Shown: positions 26,860-37,283 of the stretch, piece after piece
Layout of the letters: each line of letters begins with the position of its first letter
Position numbering within the stretch: position 1 is the stretch's first letter
Source of the DNA: Acidovorax sp. 106
GTDB taxonomy: Bacteria; Pseudomonadota; Gammaproteobacteria; Burkholderiales; Burkholderiaceae_C
Reading direction: 5' to 3'
Length of the DNA: 64,000 bases
Assembly (NCBI RefSeq): GCF_003663825.1
Contig: NZ_RCCC01000001.1
Location: 2,736,501 to 2,800,500 of the forward strand
Notes under the pieces: generated by a model
Databases searched by the model: none
Seen by the model: the letters and a program-made list of their open reading frames with translations, nothing else
What the model was told of the DNA's origin: nothing
Position numbers and translations under genes: made by a program

Positions 26860-27726
26860 ATGAATGAAAAGTTTGAACGGTTGATGGAGCGGGCCGAGCA
26901 GCTCATCGGCCGCATCGAATCGGTGCTGCCGCAGCCGCTGTCTGCGCCAGACTGGTCGCAGGCCATTGCCTGGCGTTACCGCAAGCGCAGCAGTGGGCAT
27001 GGCACGCTGGAGCCTGTGCGGCATGTGGGTGCCATGCAGCTGGCGGACCTGAAGGAAATCGATGGGCAAAAAGAAAAGATCGAGCGCAATACGCTGCAGT
27101 TTGTACAGGGCAAAACGGCGAACAACGTCTTGCTGACCGGGGCCCGTGGCACAGGCAAGTCCTCGCTCATCAAGGCCTGCCTGAATGCCTTTGCCAGCCA
27201 GGGGCTGCGTCTGATCGAGGTGGATAAAGCCGATCTCGTGGATTTGCCGGACATCGTGGATGTGGTCTCGGAGCGGCCCGAGAAATTCATCGTGTTCTGC
27301 GACGACCTGAGCTTTGAAGAGGGCGAGCCGGGCTACAAGGCGCTCAAATCGATTCTGGATGGCTCGGTGGCTGCGGCCACGCCCAATGTGCTGATCTATG
27401 CCACCAGCAACCGCCGCCACCTGTTGCCCGAGTACATGGCAGAAAACTTGACCTACACCCACACTGAAGACGGTGAGGTGCACCCCGGTGAGGTGGTGGA
27501 AGAGAAGATTTCGCTGTCGGAGCGCTTTGGCCTGTGGGTCAGCTTCTACCCGTTCAGCCAGGAAGAGTACCTGACCATCGTGGCCCAGTGGTTGGCATCG
27601 CTGGGCGTGTCTGCCGCGGCCATTGCTGCAGCGCGCCCCGAGGCGCTGGTGTGGGCGCTGGAGCGTGGCTCGCGCAGCGGGCGTGTGGCGTACCAGTTTG
27701 CGCGCGACTACGCGGGGCGGGCATGA
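26860..27726 (+). CDS. DUF815-family AAA-type ATPase
   Basis: P-loop ATPase of 288 residues. Walker A GARGTGKSS is at about 94-102, Walker B IVFCDDLSFE at about 145-153, a sensor-like LIYATSNRRHLLPE near 185, and an Arg-rich end segment. The N-terminal 75 residues are helical. DUF815 proteins are conserved but not functionally defined. The gene sits between argJ and mutT on the same strand and its ribosome binding site lies in the hairpin repeat. Confidence 0.88.
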   Translation: MNEKFERLMERAEQLIGRIESVLPQPLSAPDWSQAIAWRYRKRSSGHGTLEPVRHVGAMQLADLKEIDGQKEKIERNTLQFVQGKTANNVLLTGARGTGKSSLIKACLNAFASQGLRLIEVDKADLVDLPDIVDVVSERPEKFIVFCDDLSFEEGEPGYKALKSILDGSVAAATPNVLIYATSNRRHLLPEYMAENLTYTHTEDGEVHPGEVVEEKISLSERFGLWVSFYPFSQEEYLTIVAQWLASLGVSAAAIAAARPEALVWALERGSRSGRVAYQFARDYAGRA

Positions 27727-27807
27727 GGCGCATTCTTCTGGGCCGCTTTGCTGCGCCTGCTGGCTAGTGCGGTGCCCTGTTTCCAAGGAATGTCAAAGTG
27801 ATCCACG

Positions 27808-28215
27808 ATGAGTGAAACGCGCAAACACACTGAAGTAGCGGTCGGCATTTTGCTGCGCAGCGATGGCGCCATGCTGCTATCGACCCGCCCACCGGGCAAG
27901 CCTTATGCGGGGTACTGGGAGTTTCCGGGAGGCAAGCTGGAGGCCGGCGAGACCGTGGAACAGGCCCTGCGCCGTGAGCTGGAAGAGGAGTTGGGCATCA
28001 CCATCGGCCCGGCCCAGGTCTGGAAGGTGACCGAGCACGACTATCCTCACGCTTTGGTGCGCCTGCACTGGTGCAAGGTGCACGAATGGACGGGAGCCTT
28101 TGAGATGCGCGAGGGCCAGGCCATGGCTTGGCAGCAATTTCCACTGACCGTGGACCCCGTACTGCCGGGTGCGTACCCGGTGCTGGACTGGCTGGAGCAG
28201 GAGCAACTCGGTTAA
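27808..28215 (+). CDS. mutT: 8-oxo-dGTP diphosphatase (MutT, Nudix)
   Basis: Nudix hydrolase, 135 residues, close to MutT in length. The box [24 protein letters not shown] fits GX5EX7REUXEEXGU exactly (two parts: GGKLEAGE and REUxEExGU). WEFPGGK and the C-terminal [12 protein letters not shown] support MutT over other Nudix enzymes. It would remove oxidised dGTP from the nucleotide pool. Convergent with yacG, with a hairpin repeat between. Confidence 0.9.
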   Translation: MSETRKHTEVAVGILLRSDGAMLLSTRPPGKPYAGYWEFPGGKLEAGETVEQALRRELEEELGITIGPAQVWKVTEHDYPHALVRLHWCKVHEWTGAFEMREGQAMAWQQFPLTVDPVLPGAYPVLDWLEQEQLG

Positions 28216-28225
28216 TTCGCTCCTG

Positions 28226-28273
28226 AATTGATAGCTTCTTGCGCTTTATTGATAGGCGCTAGAGGCTATTTTG
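28226..28273 (+). repeat. Dispersed hairpin repeat between mutT and yacG
   Basis: AATTGATAGCTTCTTGCGCTT, a short loop, and right arm AGGCGCTAGAGGCTATTTTG. It sits between convergent gene ends and may terminate both. Confidence 0.85.
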
Positions 28274-28281
28274 TATGAAAT

Positions 28282-28515
28282 TCAGTGCTCTACCCGAGGA
28301 TCGCCGTATTGCGCATCCAGCGGTGGGGCTTCGGTGGGCATGCGGAAGTCTTCACTGGCCCAAGCGCCCAGGTCAATCTGTTTGCAGCGCTCGCCACAGA
28401 AAGGGCGGTACCGATTGGCGGGGCTGTAGAGGCTGTCGCCGCCGCAGGTCGGGCACACCACGGTGCGTGTGGCAGAGGGCTGAGGAGCGGTTTTTGGCGG
28501 GGTGTCGGCAGCCAT
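28282..28515 (-). CDS. yacG: DNA gyrase inhibitor YacG
   Basis: Zinc-finger protein of 77 residues with the four ligands in CPTCGG and [17 protein letters not shown], exactly the YacG pattern. In E. coli it binds GyrB and blocks DNA binding. ATG 28515 is preferred; a GTG at 28557 overlapping the zapD stop is also possible. It belongs to the minus-strand pilBCD-coaE-zapD-yacG series. Confidence 0.93.
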   Translation of the reverse strand: MAADTPPKTAPQPSATRTVVCPTCGGDSLYSPANRYRPFCGERCKQIDLGAWASEDFRMPTEAPPLDAQYGDPRVEH

Positions 28516-28547
28516 GTCGTGCGTATCCAATAGGGGTGGCTTGGCGC

Positions 28548-29303
28548 TCACGCGCACAGCGTCAATTCGAACGCCGCATCGTCAGTGCACGCATGCAGGC
28601 GCTCGTCGGCACCTTGCTTCATCAGCCTCACTGACACGATCAAGCGGTTCCCGCTGATTTCAGGGATCAGCTCCAAAGCCGGATCGATGCGAAGCCGAAG
28701 CAGCTGGAAGGTGCGGCCCGCTGGCAGGTTTTGCTGAAATTGCCCACGTTCTGCGGCCACTTTTTGCGGTACGCCAGAGTCGCGCAGCAGCTTGAGCAAC
28801 ACGTAGATGGATTCGGCCAGCGGCGCCAGGGTGGAGGACCAGTTTTGCAGCGCCTCTTGGCGCACAGCTGCATCTTTGTGCTGCCAGGCGTAGTACGCCG
28901 GTAGGTCAAATCCGCAGGTGCCACCAGGGATGCCTACGCGGCTGCGAATGCTCATCAGCCAGTCGTTTTCTGTCAGCGCATGCCCTGCCTTGCCCGACTG
29001 CGTGTTGAGTGCGGTGAAGCAGCGGTCCAGCTGTGCGATCACTGCATCCAGGGCTGCTTCCGAGATGGAGGGGTTGCCCCGGTAACCGTCGAGCTGGTGC
29101 TTGTGCTTTTCAATGTCCTTGAGAACATCCGATTTGAGGTCGGCTCTGGCCGCCACGTCCATGATTTCAAAGACGGTGACCAGCGCAAAATGGTGATCCA
29201 GCGGGTGTGCTCTGGGGATCAGCTCCCCCAGCCGACGGAACAACTGCTCCAGTCGGAGGTAGGTTCTGAGTCGTTCGTTGAAAGGGTATTCGTAGAGGAT
29301 CAC
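28548..29303 (-). CDS. zapD: Cell division protein ZapD
   Basis: ZapD (YacF), 251 residues, cross-links FtsZ filaments at the division ring. [21 protein letters not shown] at the N-terminus, GNPSISE, and [14 protein letters not shown] in the middle are family signatures. The start codon is GTG. It lies 89 bases after coaE and immediately before yacG, the conserved order in beta- and gammaproteobacteria. Confidence 0.95.
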   Translation of the reverse strand: MILYEYPFNERLRTYLRLEQLFRRLGELIPRAHPLDHHFALVTVFEIMDVAARADLKSDVLKDIEKHKHQLDGYRGNPSISEAALDAVIAQLDRCFTALNTQSGKAGHALTENDWLMSIRSRVGIPGGTCGFDLPAYYAWQHKDAAVRQEALQNWSSTLAPLAESIYVLLKLLRDSGVPQKVAAERGQFQQNLPAGRTFQLLRLRIDPALELIPEISGNRLIVSVRLMKQGADERLHACTDDAAFELTLCA

Positions 29304-29392
29304 GCTGGCAGGTTCCTGGGCGCAGTGAAATGGGCCTGGCGCTGATGTCGGGGAAGAACGGGCTGGCCAGTGCTTCTAGGGATTGAGGCGCA

Positions 29393-30007
29393 TCATAGCC
29401 CGAACAGTGCAGCTGTTTCTGTGGCCAACTGTTGCAAGTCGGCAAGCGAGCAATTATCGCCATTGTCGATCACGATATCGGCCGAAGCCCGCCGAATGCG
29501 CCGAGGGGCCTGGGCTGCCAAGATCGACTCTACCGTGGCGCGCTCCAGCCCATTTCGCGCCATTACACGCTGTATCTGCAGGTGTTCTGGGCAATCCACT
29601 ACGATAATTGAATCCAGTCTTTGCGCCCATCGGCCAGACTCCACCAGAAGCGGGACATCGAACACGATGATTCGGGCTCCTGAGGCCTCTGCGGCTTGCG
29701 CTTGCTGGCTGCTGTGCAGGCTGACAAGAGGGTGAACGATGGCTTCCAGTGCAGACTTGGCCTGGGGGGTGCTGTAGGCCAGTTGGCGCATGCGTGCTCG
29801 GTCCAGAGCGCCCGTATCGTCCACATACTCCCGCCCAAAGGTCTGGGCTATGGCATCCATCGCATCGCCACGGGGGCCTGTGACTTGTTTGGCGATCTGA
29901 TCAGAGTCAATGATGGCCGCGCCACGGATTTGGAGCAGCAGACCGAACGTGGTCTTGCCGCTGCCAATGCCACCCGTCAGTCCGATATGGCGAGTGGATC
30001 GCCCCAT
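29393..30007 (-). CDS. coaE: Dephospho-CoA kinase
   Basis: CoaE, 204 residues, phosphorylates dephospho-CoA in the last step of coenzyme A synthesis. P-loop GLTGGIGSGKTT near the N-terminus, IDSDQIAKQV, VFDVPLLVES and the LID RNGLERATVESILAAQ are diagnostic. ATG 30007 is taken because the core starts there; it lies 2 bases after the pilD stop. An open frame continues upstream through pilD but is not coding. Confidence 0.96.
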   Translation of the reverse strand: MGRSTRHIGLTGGIGSGKTTFGLLLQIRGAAIIDSDQIAKQVTGPRGDAMDAIAQTFGREYVDDTGALDRARMRQLAYSTPQAKSALEAIVHPLVSLHSSQQAQAAEASGARIIVFDVPLLVESGRWAQRLDSIIVVDCPEHLQIQRVMARNGLERATVESILAAQAPRRIRRASADIVIDNGDNCSLADLQQLATETAALFGL

Positions 30008-30009
30008 CT

Positions 30010-30882
30010 TCAGAGCCCAAATCCACGCAGTACGGTGTCCAGTATGGCCTTGGGCCCTGCGATCATCGCGGTGAGGCCGGCCCCCACCAGAAAGGGACCG
30101 AAGGGCACATACCCACCTTCGCGCAGGCTGCTGAAGACCTTCATGCCAATGCCCACCATGGCGCCGATGACCGACGACATCAAGATGATGGGCACCAGGG
30201 CCTCCCACCCAAACCATGCGCCGAGGGCGGCGAACAGTTTGAAATCCCCGTACCCCATGCCTTCTTTGCCCGTTGCCAGCTTGAATGCCCAGTACACCAG
30301 CCACAGCGAGAGATAGCCAGCCGCCGCGCCCGCCACCGAGGACGCCAGTGGCACTTGGGTCCACTGCAACATCGAAGCCAGCAGCCCCGCCCAAAGCAAT
30401 GGCAAGGTCAAGTCATCCGGCAATAGTGTCGTATCCCAATCGATAAAAGCCAGTGCGACCAAAACGGCGGAGAAACCACACCAAGCCAAACCTGTAGGCG
30501 TCAGTCCCCAGTGCTGCACGCACCAAAAAAACAGCCCGCCTGTGAGCAGTTCCACCAGCGGATACCGGGGGCTGATGCGGGTGCCGCATTCAGAGCACTT
30601 GCCGCGCAAAAAGAGGTAGCTGACAACGGGAATGTTCTCGTACCACGCCACGAGATGACCACAAGAGGGACACCGTGACCGGGGGACCATCAAGTTGAAC
30701 GGCTCCTGTGGTGCTGGTTCTGCACCATTGCCAGCCTGCTCGGCCTGAAAGGCTGTAGCTTCTACCGCCCATTGCCGCTCCATCATTTTGGGCAGGCGAT
30801 AAATGACAACGTTCAAGAAACTGCCAATGAGAAGCCCAAACAGCGCAGCCAGCCCTGAGGCTGGCAAAGATTCCAGCGCCAT
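30010..30882 (-). CDS. pilD: Type IV prepilin peptidase / N-methyltransferase
   Basis: PilD, 290 residues, an inner-membrane aspartyl protease that cleaves and methylates type IV prepilins. The N-terminal domain has two CxxC pairs (RCPSCGH and KCSECGT). Active-site Asp residues are in FIDWDTTLLPDD and GMGYGDFKLFAALGAW (GxGD). About eight membrane segments. Its start overlaps the pilC stop (TAATG). Confidence 0.96.
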   Translation of the reverse strand: MALESLPASGLAALFGLLIGSFLNVVIYRLPKMMERQWAVEATAFQAEQAGNGAEPAPQEPFNLMVPRSRCPSCGHLVAWYENIPVVSYLFLRGKCSECGTRISPRYPLVELLTGGLFFWCVQHWGLTPTGLAWCGFSAVLVALAFIDWDTTLLPDDLTLPLLWAGLLASMLQWTQVPLASSVAGAAAGYLSLWLVYWAFKLATGKEGMGYGDFKLFAALGAWFGWEALVPIILMSSVIGAMVGIGMKVFSSLREGGYVPFGPFLVGAGLTAMIAGPKAILDTVLRGFGL

Positions 30883-32099
30883 TAAACGACCTGACCCAAT
30901 TTGAAAATGGGGAGGTACATCGACACCACGATGCCGCCAATCAAGGTACCCAGGAACACGATGATGATCGGCTCCATCAGGCTGGAGAGACCGGCCACCA
31001 TTTCGTCCACTTCGGCCTCGTAGAAGTCCGCCGCTTTGCCGAGCATGTGGTCAATGGAGCCGGATTCCTCGCCAATGGCGCACATCTGGATCACCATGGA
31101 GGGAAATACCTTGGCGTTGTCCATAGCGACGGTGAGGCTGGTGCCGGTGGAGACTTCTTGCTGAATTTTCTCAGTTGCAATGGAGTACACGGAGTTACCC
31201 GAAGCTCCGCCGACTGAGTCAAGCGCCTCCACCAGGGGTACGCCAGCTGCAAACATGGTGGCCAAGGTTCGCGTCCAGCGGGCAACGCAGGACTTATCAA
31301 TCAATGCACCAAAAATTGGCATTTTGAGCAGAAAGCGGTCCATGAATTTCTGCATTTTTTCACTGCGCTTCCAGGCCTGCATGAAAAAATAGAATCCTCC
31401 GCCGATGATGGTGAAAATCAACCACCACCATTTGACAAAAACCTCGCTGATAGCCATCACAAACAGTGTGGGTGCGGGTAAATCAGCGCCAAAAGAGGTG
31501 AAAACCTCTTTGAATGCAGGGATCACGAAAATCATGATCACAGTCACTACCACAAAGGCAACAATGACCACCGAGATCGGGTACATCAAAGCCGATTTGA
31601 TCTTGGATTTGATCGCCTCTGTCTTCTCCATGTAAGTTGCAAGCCGGTCCAGCAGCGCTTCGAGAATACCTGCTGCTTCCCCGGCTTCCACCAAGTTGCA
31701 ATACAGGCTGTCGAAGTACATGGGGTGCTTGCGAAACGCGGCGTTCAATGAGGTGCCGGTCTCAACATCTGTACGAATGTCATTCAACAGTTTGGTCACG
31801 CTGGCGTTGGTGTTGCCACGCCCGACAATGTCAAAAGACTGCAGCAGTGGAACACCTGCCTTCATCATGGTCGCCAATTGCCGGGTGAAGAGTGCAATGT
31901 CTTTGGGTTTGATCTTCTTGCCGGAGCGGGTGCGTCTCTTTTTGATCTTGGTCGGAAAAACGCCTTGTCGGCGCAGCGTGGCCTGAACCTGGTTCTCGCC
32001 GACAGCCCGAATTTCCCCGCGCACCACCTTGCCTGCGCGGTCCTTGCCCTCCCATTCAAAGACAAACTCTTTGATGTCCCTCGATGCTGCGGTTGCCAT
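30882..32099 (-). CDS. pilC: Type IV pilus inner-membrane platform protein
   Basis: PilC/GspF family, 405 residues, the inner-membrane platform coupling PilB to pilus assembly. It has the duplicated T2SF domain (about 75-195 and 275-395), with FTRQLATMMKAGVPLLQ and RWTRTLATMFAAGVPLVEAL as the paired signatures and membrane segments near 170-190, 220-240 and 375-398. It lies 23 bases after pilB. Major pilins are not in the window. Confidence 0.97.
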   Translation of the reverse strand: MATAASRDIKEFVFEWEGKDRAGKVVRGEIRAVGENQVQATLRRQGVFPTKIKKRRTRSGKKIKPKDIALFTRQLATMMKAGVPLLQSFDIVGRGNTNASVTKLLNDIRTDVETGTSLNAAFRKHPMYFDSLYCNLVEAGEAAGILEALLDRLATYMEKTEAIKSKIKSALMYPISVVIVAFVVVTVIMIFVIPAFKEVFTSFGADLPAPTLFVMAISEVFVKWWWLIFTIIGGGFYFFMQAWKRSEKMQKFMDRFLLKMPIFGALIDKSCVARWTRTLATMFAAGVPLVEALDSVGGASGNSVYSIATEKIQQEVSTGTSLTVAMDNAKVFPSMVIQMCAIGEESGSIDHMLGKAADFYEAEVDEMVAGLSSLMEPIIIVFLGTLIGGIVVSMYLPIFKLGQVV

Positions 32100-32122
32100 G
32101 CTGTTCCCTGTCTATCTGTCTG

Positions 32123-33856
32123 TTATTCGTTGGTCACGGCGAGCACTTCTTCCAGCGAAGTGAGGCCGAGTTTGGCTTTGTAGAGGCCTGATGCGCGCAA
32201 GGATCGCACGCCCTCGTTACGTGCCTGTTCTGCAATTTCGAGGGCGCTTCCATCGCGCAAGATAATGCGTTGTATCTCCTCAGAGATGGGCATGACTTGG
32301 TAAATACCCACGCGCCCTTTGTACCCGTTATTGCACGCAGAGCAGCCTACGGGTTTGTAGGTGATCCAGGATCCATCGATTTCTTCCTCGGTGTATCCGG
32401 CCTCCACCAAGGCCTCGTGGGGTACATCCGCAGGGGCTTTACAGGCTGCGCACAGGCGTCTGGCCAAACGCTGGGCAGTGATCAAAATCACGCTCGATGC
32501 AATATTGAATGGTGCGATACCCATGTTGCGCATCCGCGTCAATGTCGTGGGGGCATCGTTCGTGTGCAGTGTGGATAAAACCAAGTGGCCTGTTTGGGCC
32601 GCTTTGATGGAAATATCAGCGGTTTCCAAGTCTCGGATTTCACCCACCATGATGATGTCCGGATCTTGACGCAGGAAAGACTTCAAGGCCACCGCAAAAG
32701 TGAGGCCTGCCTTGTCGTTCACGTTGACCTGATTGACCCCTGGAAGATTAATTTCAGAGGGGTCTTCCGCCGTCGCAATGTTGACGCCCGGTTTGTTGAG
32801 CAGGTTCAGGCAGGTATACAGAGACACCGTTTTTCCGGAGCCTGTTGGGCCTGTTACCAAAATCATTCCGTAGGGGCGACCAATTGCAGAAAGGAGACGC
32901 TCTTTTTCCTCTGGCTCATAGCCCAGTGCATCAATGCCCAGTTTGGCACTGCTGGGGTCCAGGATACGGATCACGATTTTTTCGCCAAATAAAGTTGGCA
33001 AGGTGCTGACCCGGAAGTCAATCACACGGTCCGGCCCCACCTTGAGCTTCATTTTTCCATCTTGAGGTACTCGTTTCTCGGAGATATCCATGCGAGATAT
33101 CACCTTGATACGGGAAGCGAGTTTATCTTTGATGGCAATGGGTGGAGACGAGATTTCCTTCAACTCCCCGTCAACACGAAAGCGTACGCGATATTGGTGC
33201 TCGTAGGGTTCAAAATGCAAATCGGATGCCCGCATATTGAATGCATCGAGCAGCATTTTGTGCAAGAACTTAACGACGGGGGCGTCTTCGACCTCATTGG
33301 CGCCTGTATCAATGGATTCCGGAACCTCTTCCGTAACCGATTCGTCAAAATCGAATTCACCGCTAGTCAGGCTCTCCATCGACTCCGTCGTGGACTTTGT
33401 GCTCGCTTCGACCAAGCGATTGAGCTTGTCGTATTCGGCAATGATCCAGTCCACTCCCATTTGGGTGGTGAACTTGATTTTTTCTGCAGCTTCCTGATCA
33501 GTGGGGTCTGCGGTCGCAACAATCAGTCGGTTGTTTCTCTTGCTGAGAACCACAACTTTGTAAGACTGGCAGATTTTTGCGTCAAGCAGATCTTTGGGAA
33601 GCCGTTGGGGGTCAATGGCCTCCAAGTCCAGCAAAGGAGCACCAAAAACTGCAGAAACCGTGTGTGCCAGATCTGAGGCAGAAACGACACCGGACCCTGT
33701 CAGCTCAGCAATAAAGCTGGTGCGATTATTTTGTGACTTTTGGTAAATTTCCTCTGCGGCTTTTTGTGCCAGCTTGCCCGCAGACATGAGCGCCCGCCCC
33801 AACCCGGGAAGGGCAATTGCAGAAGCGTCTTTAGGAGCAGTGTCAACAGCAGCCAT
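32123..33856 (-). CDS. pilB: Type IV pilus assembly ATPase
   Basis: PilB, 577 residues, the hexameric ATPase for pilus extension. Walker A GPTGSGKTVS, the Asp box, Walker B (DPDIIMVGEIRD) and the His box (GHLVLSTLHTNDAPTTLTR) are all present, and a Cys4 zinc site lies at CAACK and CSACN. The N-terminal domain (about 30-140) is the MshEN/T2SE-N type that in some relatives binds c-di-GMP. First gene of pilBCD. Confidence 0.97.
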   Translation of the reverse strand: MAAVDTAPKDASAIALPGLGRALMSAGKLAQKAAEEIYQKSQNNRTSFIAELTGSGVVSASDLAHTVSAVFGAPLLDLEAIDPQRLPKDLLDAKICQSYKVVVLSKRNNRLIVATADPTDQEAAEKIKFTTQMGVDWIIAEYDKLNRLVEASTKSTTESMESLTSGEFDFDESVTEEVPESIDTGANEVEDAPVVKFLHKMLLDAFNMRASDLHFEPYEHQYRVRFRVDGELKEISSPPIAIKDKLASRIKVISRMDISEKRVPQDGKMKLKVGPDRVIDFRVSTLPTLFGEKIVIRILDPSSAKLGIDALGYEPEEKERLLSAIGRPYGMILVTGPTGSGKTVSLYTCLNLLNKPGVNIATAEDPSEINLPGVNQVNVNDKAGLTFAVALKSFLRQDPDIIMVGEIRDLETADISIKAAQTGHLVLSTLHTNDAPTTLTRMRNMGIAPFNIASSVILITAQRLARRLCAACKAPADVPHEALVEAGYTEEEIDGSWITYKPVGCSACNNGYKGRVGIYQVMPISEEIQRIILRDGSALEIAEQARNEGVRSLRASGLYKAKLGLTSLEEVLAVTNE

Positions 33857-34169
33857 GTAACCAATAGAGCATTAATGTGAACAGCGGCTCATCCTATCAT
33901 CGCCCATCGGTTTTGGGCTGTATGCGGGGCTGTGTTGGTGGCTCTACCGCAACGGTGGTGTGTCGCCTAACTGGTGCAAGTTGTGCCGCTGAAATGCGAG
34001 AACTTGGTGTTGCCTGAATGGGCGTGGGCCGTGTCGGCAATTTGTGCACCCCTTTTTTCGTGATGGGGCATGCGGATCCGTGCGCTGGCCGCTACCAGGG
34101 GGGGCTACTTTGAATTTGTTGGCGGTTGTGTGGCTTTGGGGGGATGCGGAGGCCGTAGATTGCCCTTTG
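33857..34169. other. Intergenic region between pilB and ispB
   Basis: About 313 bases between two minus-strand genes: the start of pilB and the end of ispB. It should hold the pilB promoter; I cannot fix -35 and -10 boxes. No ORF with a plausible start and ribosome binding site and no repeat copy was seen. Confidence 0.5.
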
Positions 34170-35186
34170 TTAAGCCCGGCGCTCAGTCAGTTGGTTTGCG
34201 AGTGCGCGCATGCCATCAGAGTGGGGTGTTGGCGGCAATATGGCAATGGCCGCAATGGCTCTGTGGGCCTCATCGGAGGCTGCTTGGCGTGCGACCTGTA
34301 GAGCACCTGTTTGTTTGACGATATCGATGATGGCGGCCAGTTGCTCCGTTGAGCCTTCCTCAATGGCGTGGCGGATGGTTTTGGCTTGTTCTGGCGTGCC
34401 GCGTGCCATGGCTGCAATCAACGGAAGTGTGGCTTTGCCTTCGCGCAGATCATCGCCTAAATTTTTACCCATCTCTGAGGCATTGCCGTCGTAATCGAGG
34501 ACGTCATCAATAATTTGGAATGCGGTGCCGAGCGCCTGTCCATAAGTGGCGCAGGCCTCCTCAATCTGTGTCGTACTTTCGGCCAGAACCGCACCCAGGC
34601 GTGCGCTGGCCTCGAACAGCTTGGCTGTTTTGGAGCGGATGACTTTGAGGTAGTCGGTTTCAGTCAGTGATGCGTCGTGCATGTTCATCAATTGCAGGAC
34701 CTCGCCCTCCGCAATGATGTTGGTCGCCTCGGAGAGAATCTCCATCACCCGCATGCTGCCTGTTTCAACCATCATCTGGAAGGACCGGGTGTGCAGGAAG
34801 TCGCCGACCAGCACACTGGCAGGGTTGCCGAAGGTCTCGTTGGCGGTGGCGCGTCCTCTGCGCAGGGTGGATGCATCCACTACGTCGTCATGCAGGAGAG
34901 TGGCGGTATGGATGAGCTCCACCACGGCGGCTAAAGTGTGGCTGTGCCGACCCTGGTAGTTCAGTGCACCACACACCATCAGCAACAAAGCTGGCCGCAG
35001 GCGCTTGCCGCCTGCAGCAATGATGTACTGTGAGATTTGCCCCACCAAAGGCACCGTTGACGTCAACCGTTGTCCAATGACTCGATCAACTTCTCGCATG
35101 TCCTCTGCAACCAGTGAGAGGGGGGCGCTTGTGGTGGTGGGGGGGGTGTTGTCAGTCAAGATGGCGGCTACCGAAAGTGCCTTCAA
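34170..35186 (-). CDS. ispB: Octaprenyl diphosphate synthase
   Basis: Long-chain trans-polyprenyl diphosphate synthase, 338 residues as called. The two Asp-rich Mg sites are LLHDDVVDAS (FARM) and QIIDDVLDYDG (SARM); GGKRLRPALLL is also typical. It makes the side chain of ubiquinone. The start is uncertain: the TTG at 35186 overlaps a TATAAT on the same strand (35186-35191), and a TTG at 35159 with GGTAG upstream may be the true start. Divergent from rplU. Confidence 0.93.
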   Translation of the reverse strand: MKALSVAAILTDNTPPTTTSAPLSLVAEDMREVDRVIGQRLTSTVPLVGQISQYIIAAGGKRLRPALLLMVCGALNYQGRHSHTLAAVVELIHTATLLHDDVVDASTLRRGRATANETFGNPASVLVGDFLHTRSFQMMVETGSMRVMEILSEATNIIAEGEVLQLMNMHDASLTETDYLKVIRSKTAKLFEASARLGAVLAESTTQIEEACATYGQALGTAFQIIDDVLDYDGNASEMGKNLGDDLREGKATLPLIAAMARGTPEQAKTIRHAIEEGSTEQLAAIIDIVKQTGALQVARQAASDEAHRAIAAIAILPPTPHSDGMRALANQLTERRA

Positions 35187-35309
35187 TTATAGGAATGGCT
35201 GGGCTCGCGCGCGGCGGCTTTGTGGCGGAGGTGGTACTTTTTGTGGTCTATGGCATAATCTAGGGCTCTGCAGAAATAGGTCTGCAGAACTCAATTCAAA
35301 GAGGCTCAC

Positions 35310-35621
35310 ATGTACGCGGTCATAAAAACCGGCGGCAAGCAGTATCGCGTTGCTTCCGGCGAAAAAATTAAAGTAGAACAGATTGCTGCGGACGTAGGCC
35401 AGGAAATTGTGATCGATCAAGTTCTGGCAGTCGGCAACGGCGCAGAATTGAAGATTGGCACACCCCTGGTGTCCGGCGCAACCGTGAAAGCCACTGTCGT
35501 GGCGCACGGCAAGCACGACAAGGTGCACATCTTCAAGATGCGCCGTCGCAAGCACTATCAAAAACGCCAAGGCCATCGCCAGCAGTTCACTGAACTGCAA
35601 ATCGGTGCGATTGCTGCTTAA
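35310..35621 (+). CDS. rplU: 50S ribosomal protein L21
   Basis: L21, 103 residues: [20 protein letters not shown] and [21 protein letters not shown] are highly conserved. AAGAGG lies upstream of the ATG. The leader contains a repeated TCTGCAGAA (35266-35274 and 35281-35289), which could form an autoregulatory structure. First gene of rplU-rpmA. Confidence 0.98.
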   Translation: MYAVIKTGGKQYRVASGEKIKVEQIAADVGQEIVIDQVLAVGNGAELKIGTPLVSGATVKATVVAHGKHDKVHIFKMRRRKHYQKRQGHRQQFTELQIGAIAA

Positions 35622-35636
35622 TCAGGAGTCAATGTC

Positions 35637-35894
35637 ATGGCACAGAAAAAAGGCGGCGGCTCTACGCGAAATGGTCGTGATTCCAAGCCAAAGATGCTTG
35701 GTGTCAAGGCCTTCGGCGGTGAATTGATCAGCGCTGGTTCCATCATAGTGCGTCAGCGCGGTACCCGTTTCCATCCCGGCAGCAACGTCGGTGTGGGCAA
35801 GGACCACACTCTGTTTGCATTGGTTGACGGGCATGTCTCGTTCGGCACCAAGGGTGCATTGTCCAAGCACACAGTCAATGTGACCCCAGCCTGA
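35637..35894 (+). CDS. rpmA: 50S ribosomal protein L27
   Basis: L27, 85 residues. It begins [16 protein letters not shown], so there is no cleavable N-terminal extension of the Firmicutes type, and continues [30 protein letters not shown]. It lies 15 bases after rplU and is followed by a strong terminator. Confidence 0.98.
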   Translation: MAQKKGGGSTRNGRDSKPKMLGVKAFGGELISAGSIIVRQRGTRFHPGSNVGVGKDHTLFALVDGHVSFGTKGALSKHTVNVTPA

Positions 35895-35914
35895 GCTTAG
35901 CCTCTGGTTGAAAC

Positions 35915-35949
35915 CAAAGCCCCGCACTGCCGGGGCTTTGTCGTTTTTT
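35915..35949 (+). terminator. Terminator after rpmA
   Basis: Perfect 10-bp stem CAAAGCCCCG / CGGGGCTTTG with a 6-base loop and a T6 tract. Confidence 0.92.
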
Positions 35950-36133
35950 GTTTTCGCATTTGGCTGTTCTGGCAAGATGCGCGATTCTCTGATGTGGTCA
36001 GCCCCTTGGGGGTTAGACGTTGCGCATCTTTTGGCTGTTGGTATGCCTCTGGCCTTGTCTCTCCTGTGGTGATGGAGTGGGGTCTGGATCTTCTTTGTGT
36101 GGGAAGGTCAATCGCACCTAGCCTCTTTTGTAA

Positions 36134-37216
<1,083 letters not shown>

Positions 37217-37266
37217 TTTGCTATAAATTTTGTAGCTTTCTGCGCTTTTAGATCAAGCGCTTTCGG
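37217..37266 (+). repeat. Dispersed hairpin repeat between obgE and proB
   Basis: TTTGCTATAAATTTTGTAGC, TTTCTGCGCTT, a loop, and right arm AAGCGCTTTCGG. It fills most of the 67-base gap between the two genes. Confidence 0.8.
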
Positions 37267-37283
37267 ATAAAAAGACCTTCAAC

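Noticed and set aside
30010..30394. N-terminal extension of coaE into pilD
   Set aside because: The P-loop begins right after ATG 30007 and the extension is antisense-free but out of frame with pilD; its sequence has no family match and would make CoaE about 130 residues too long.
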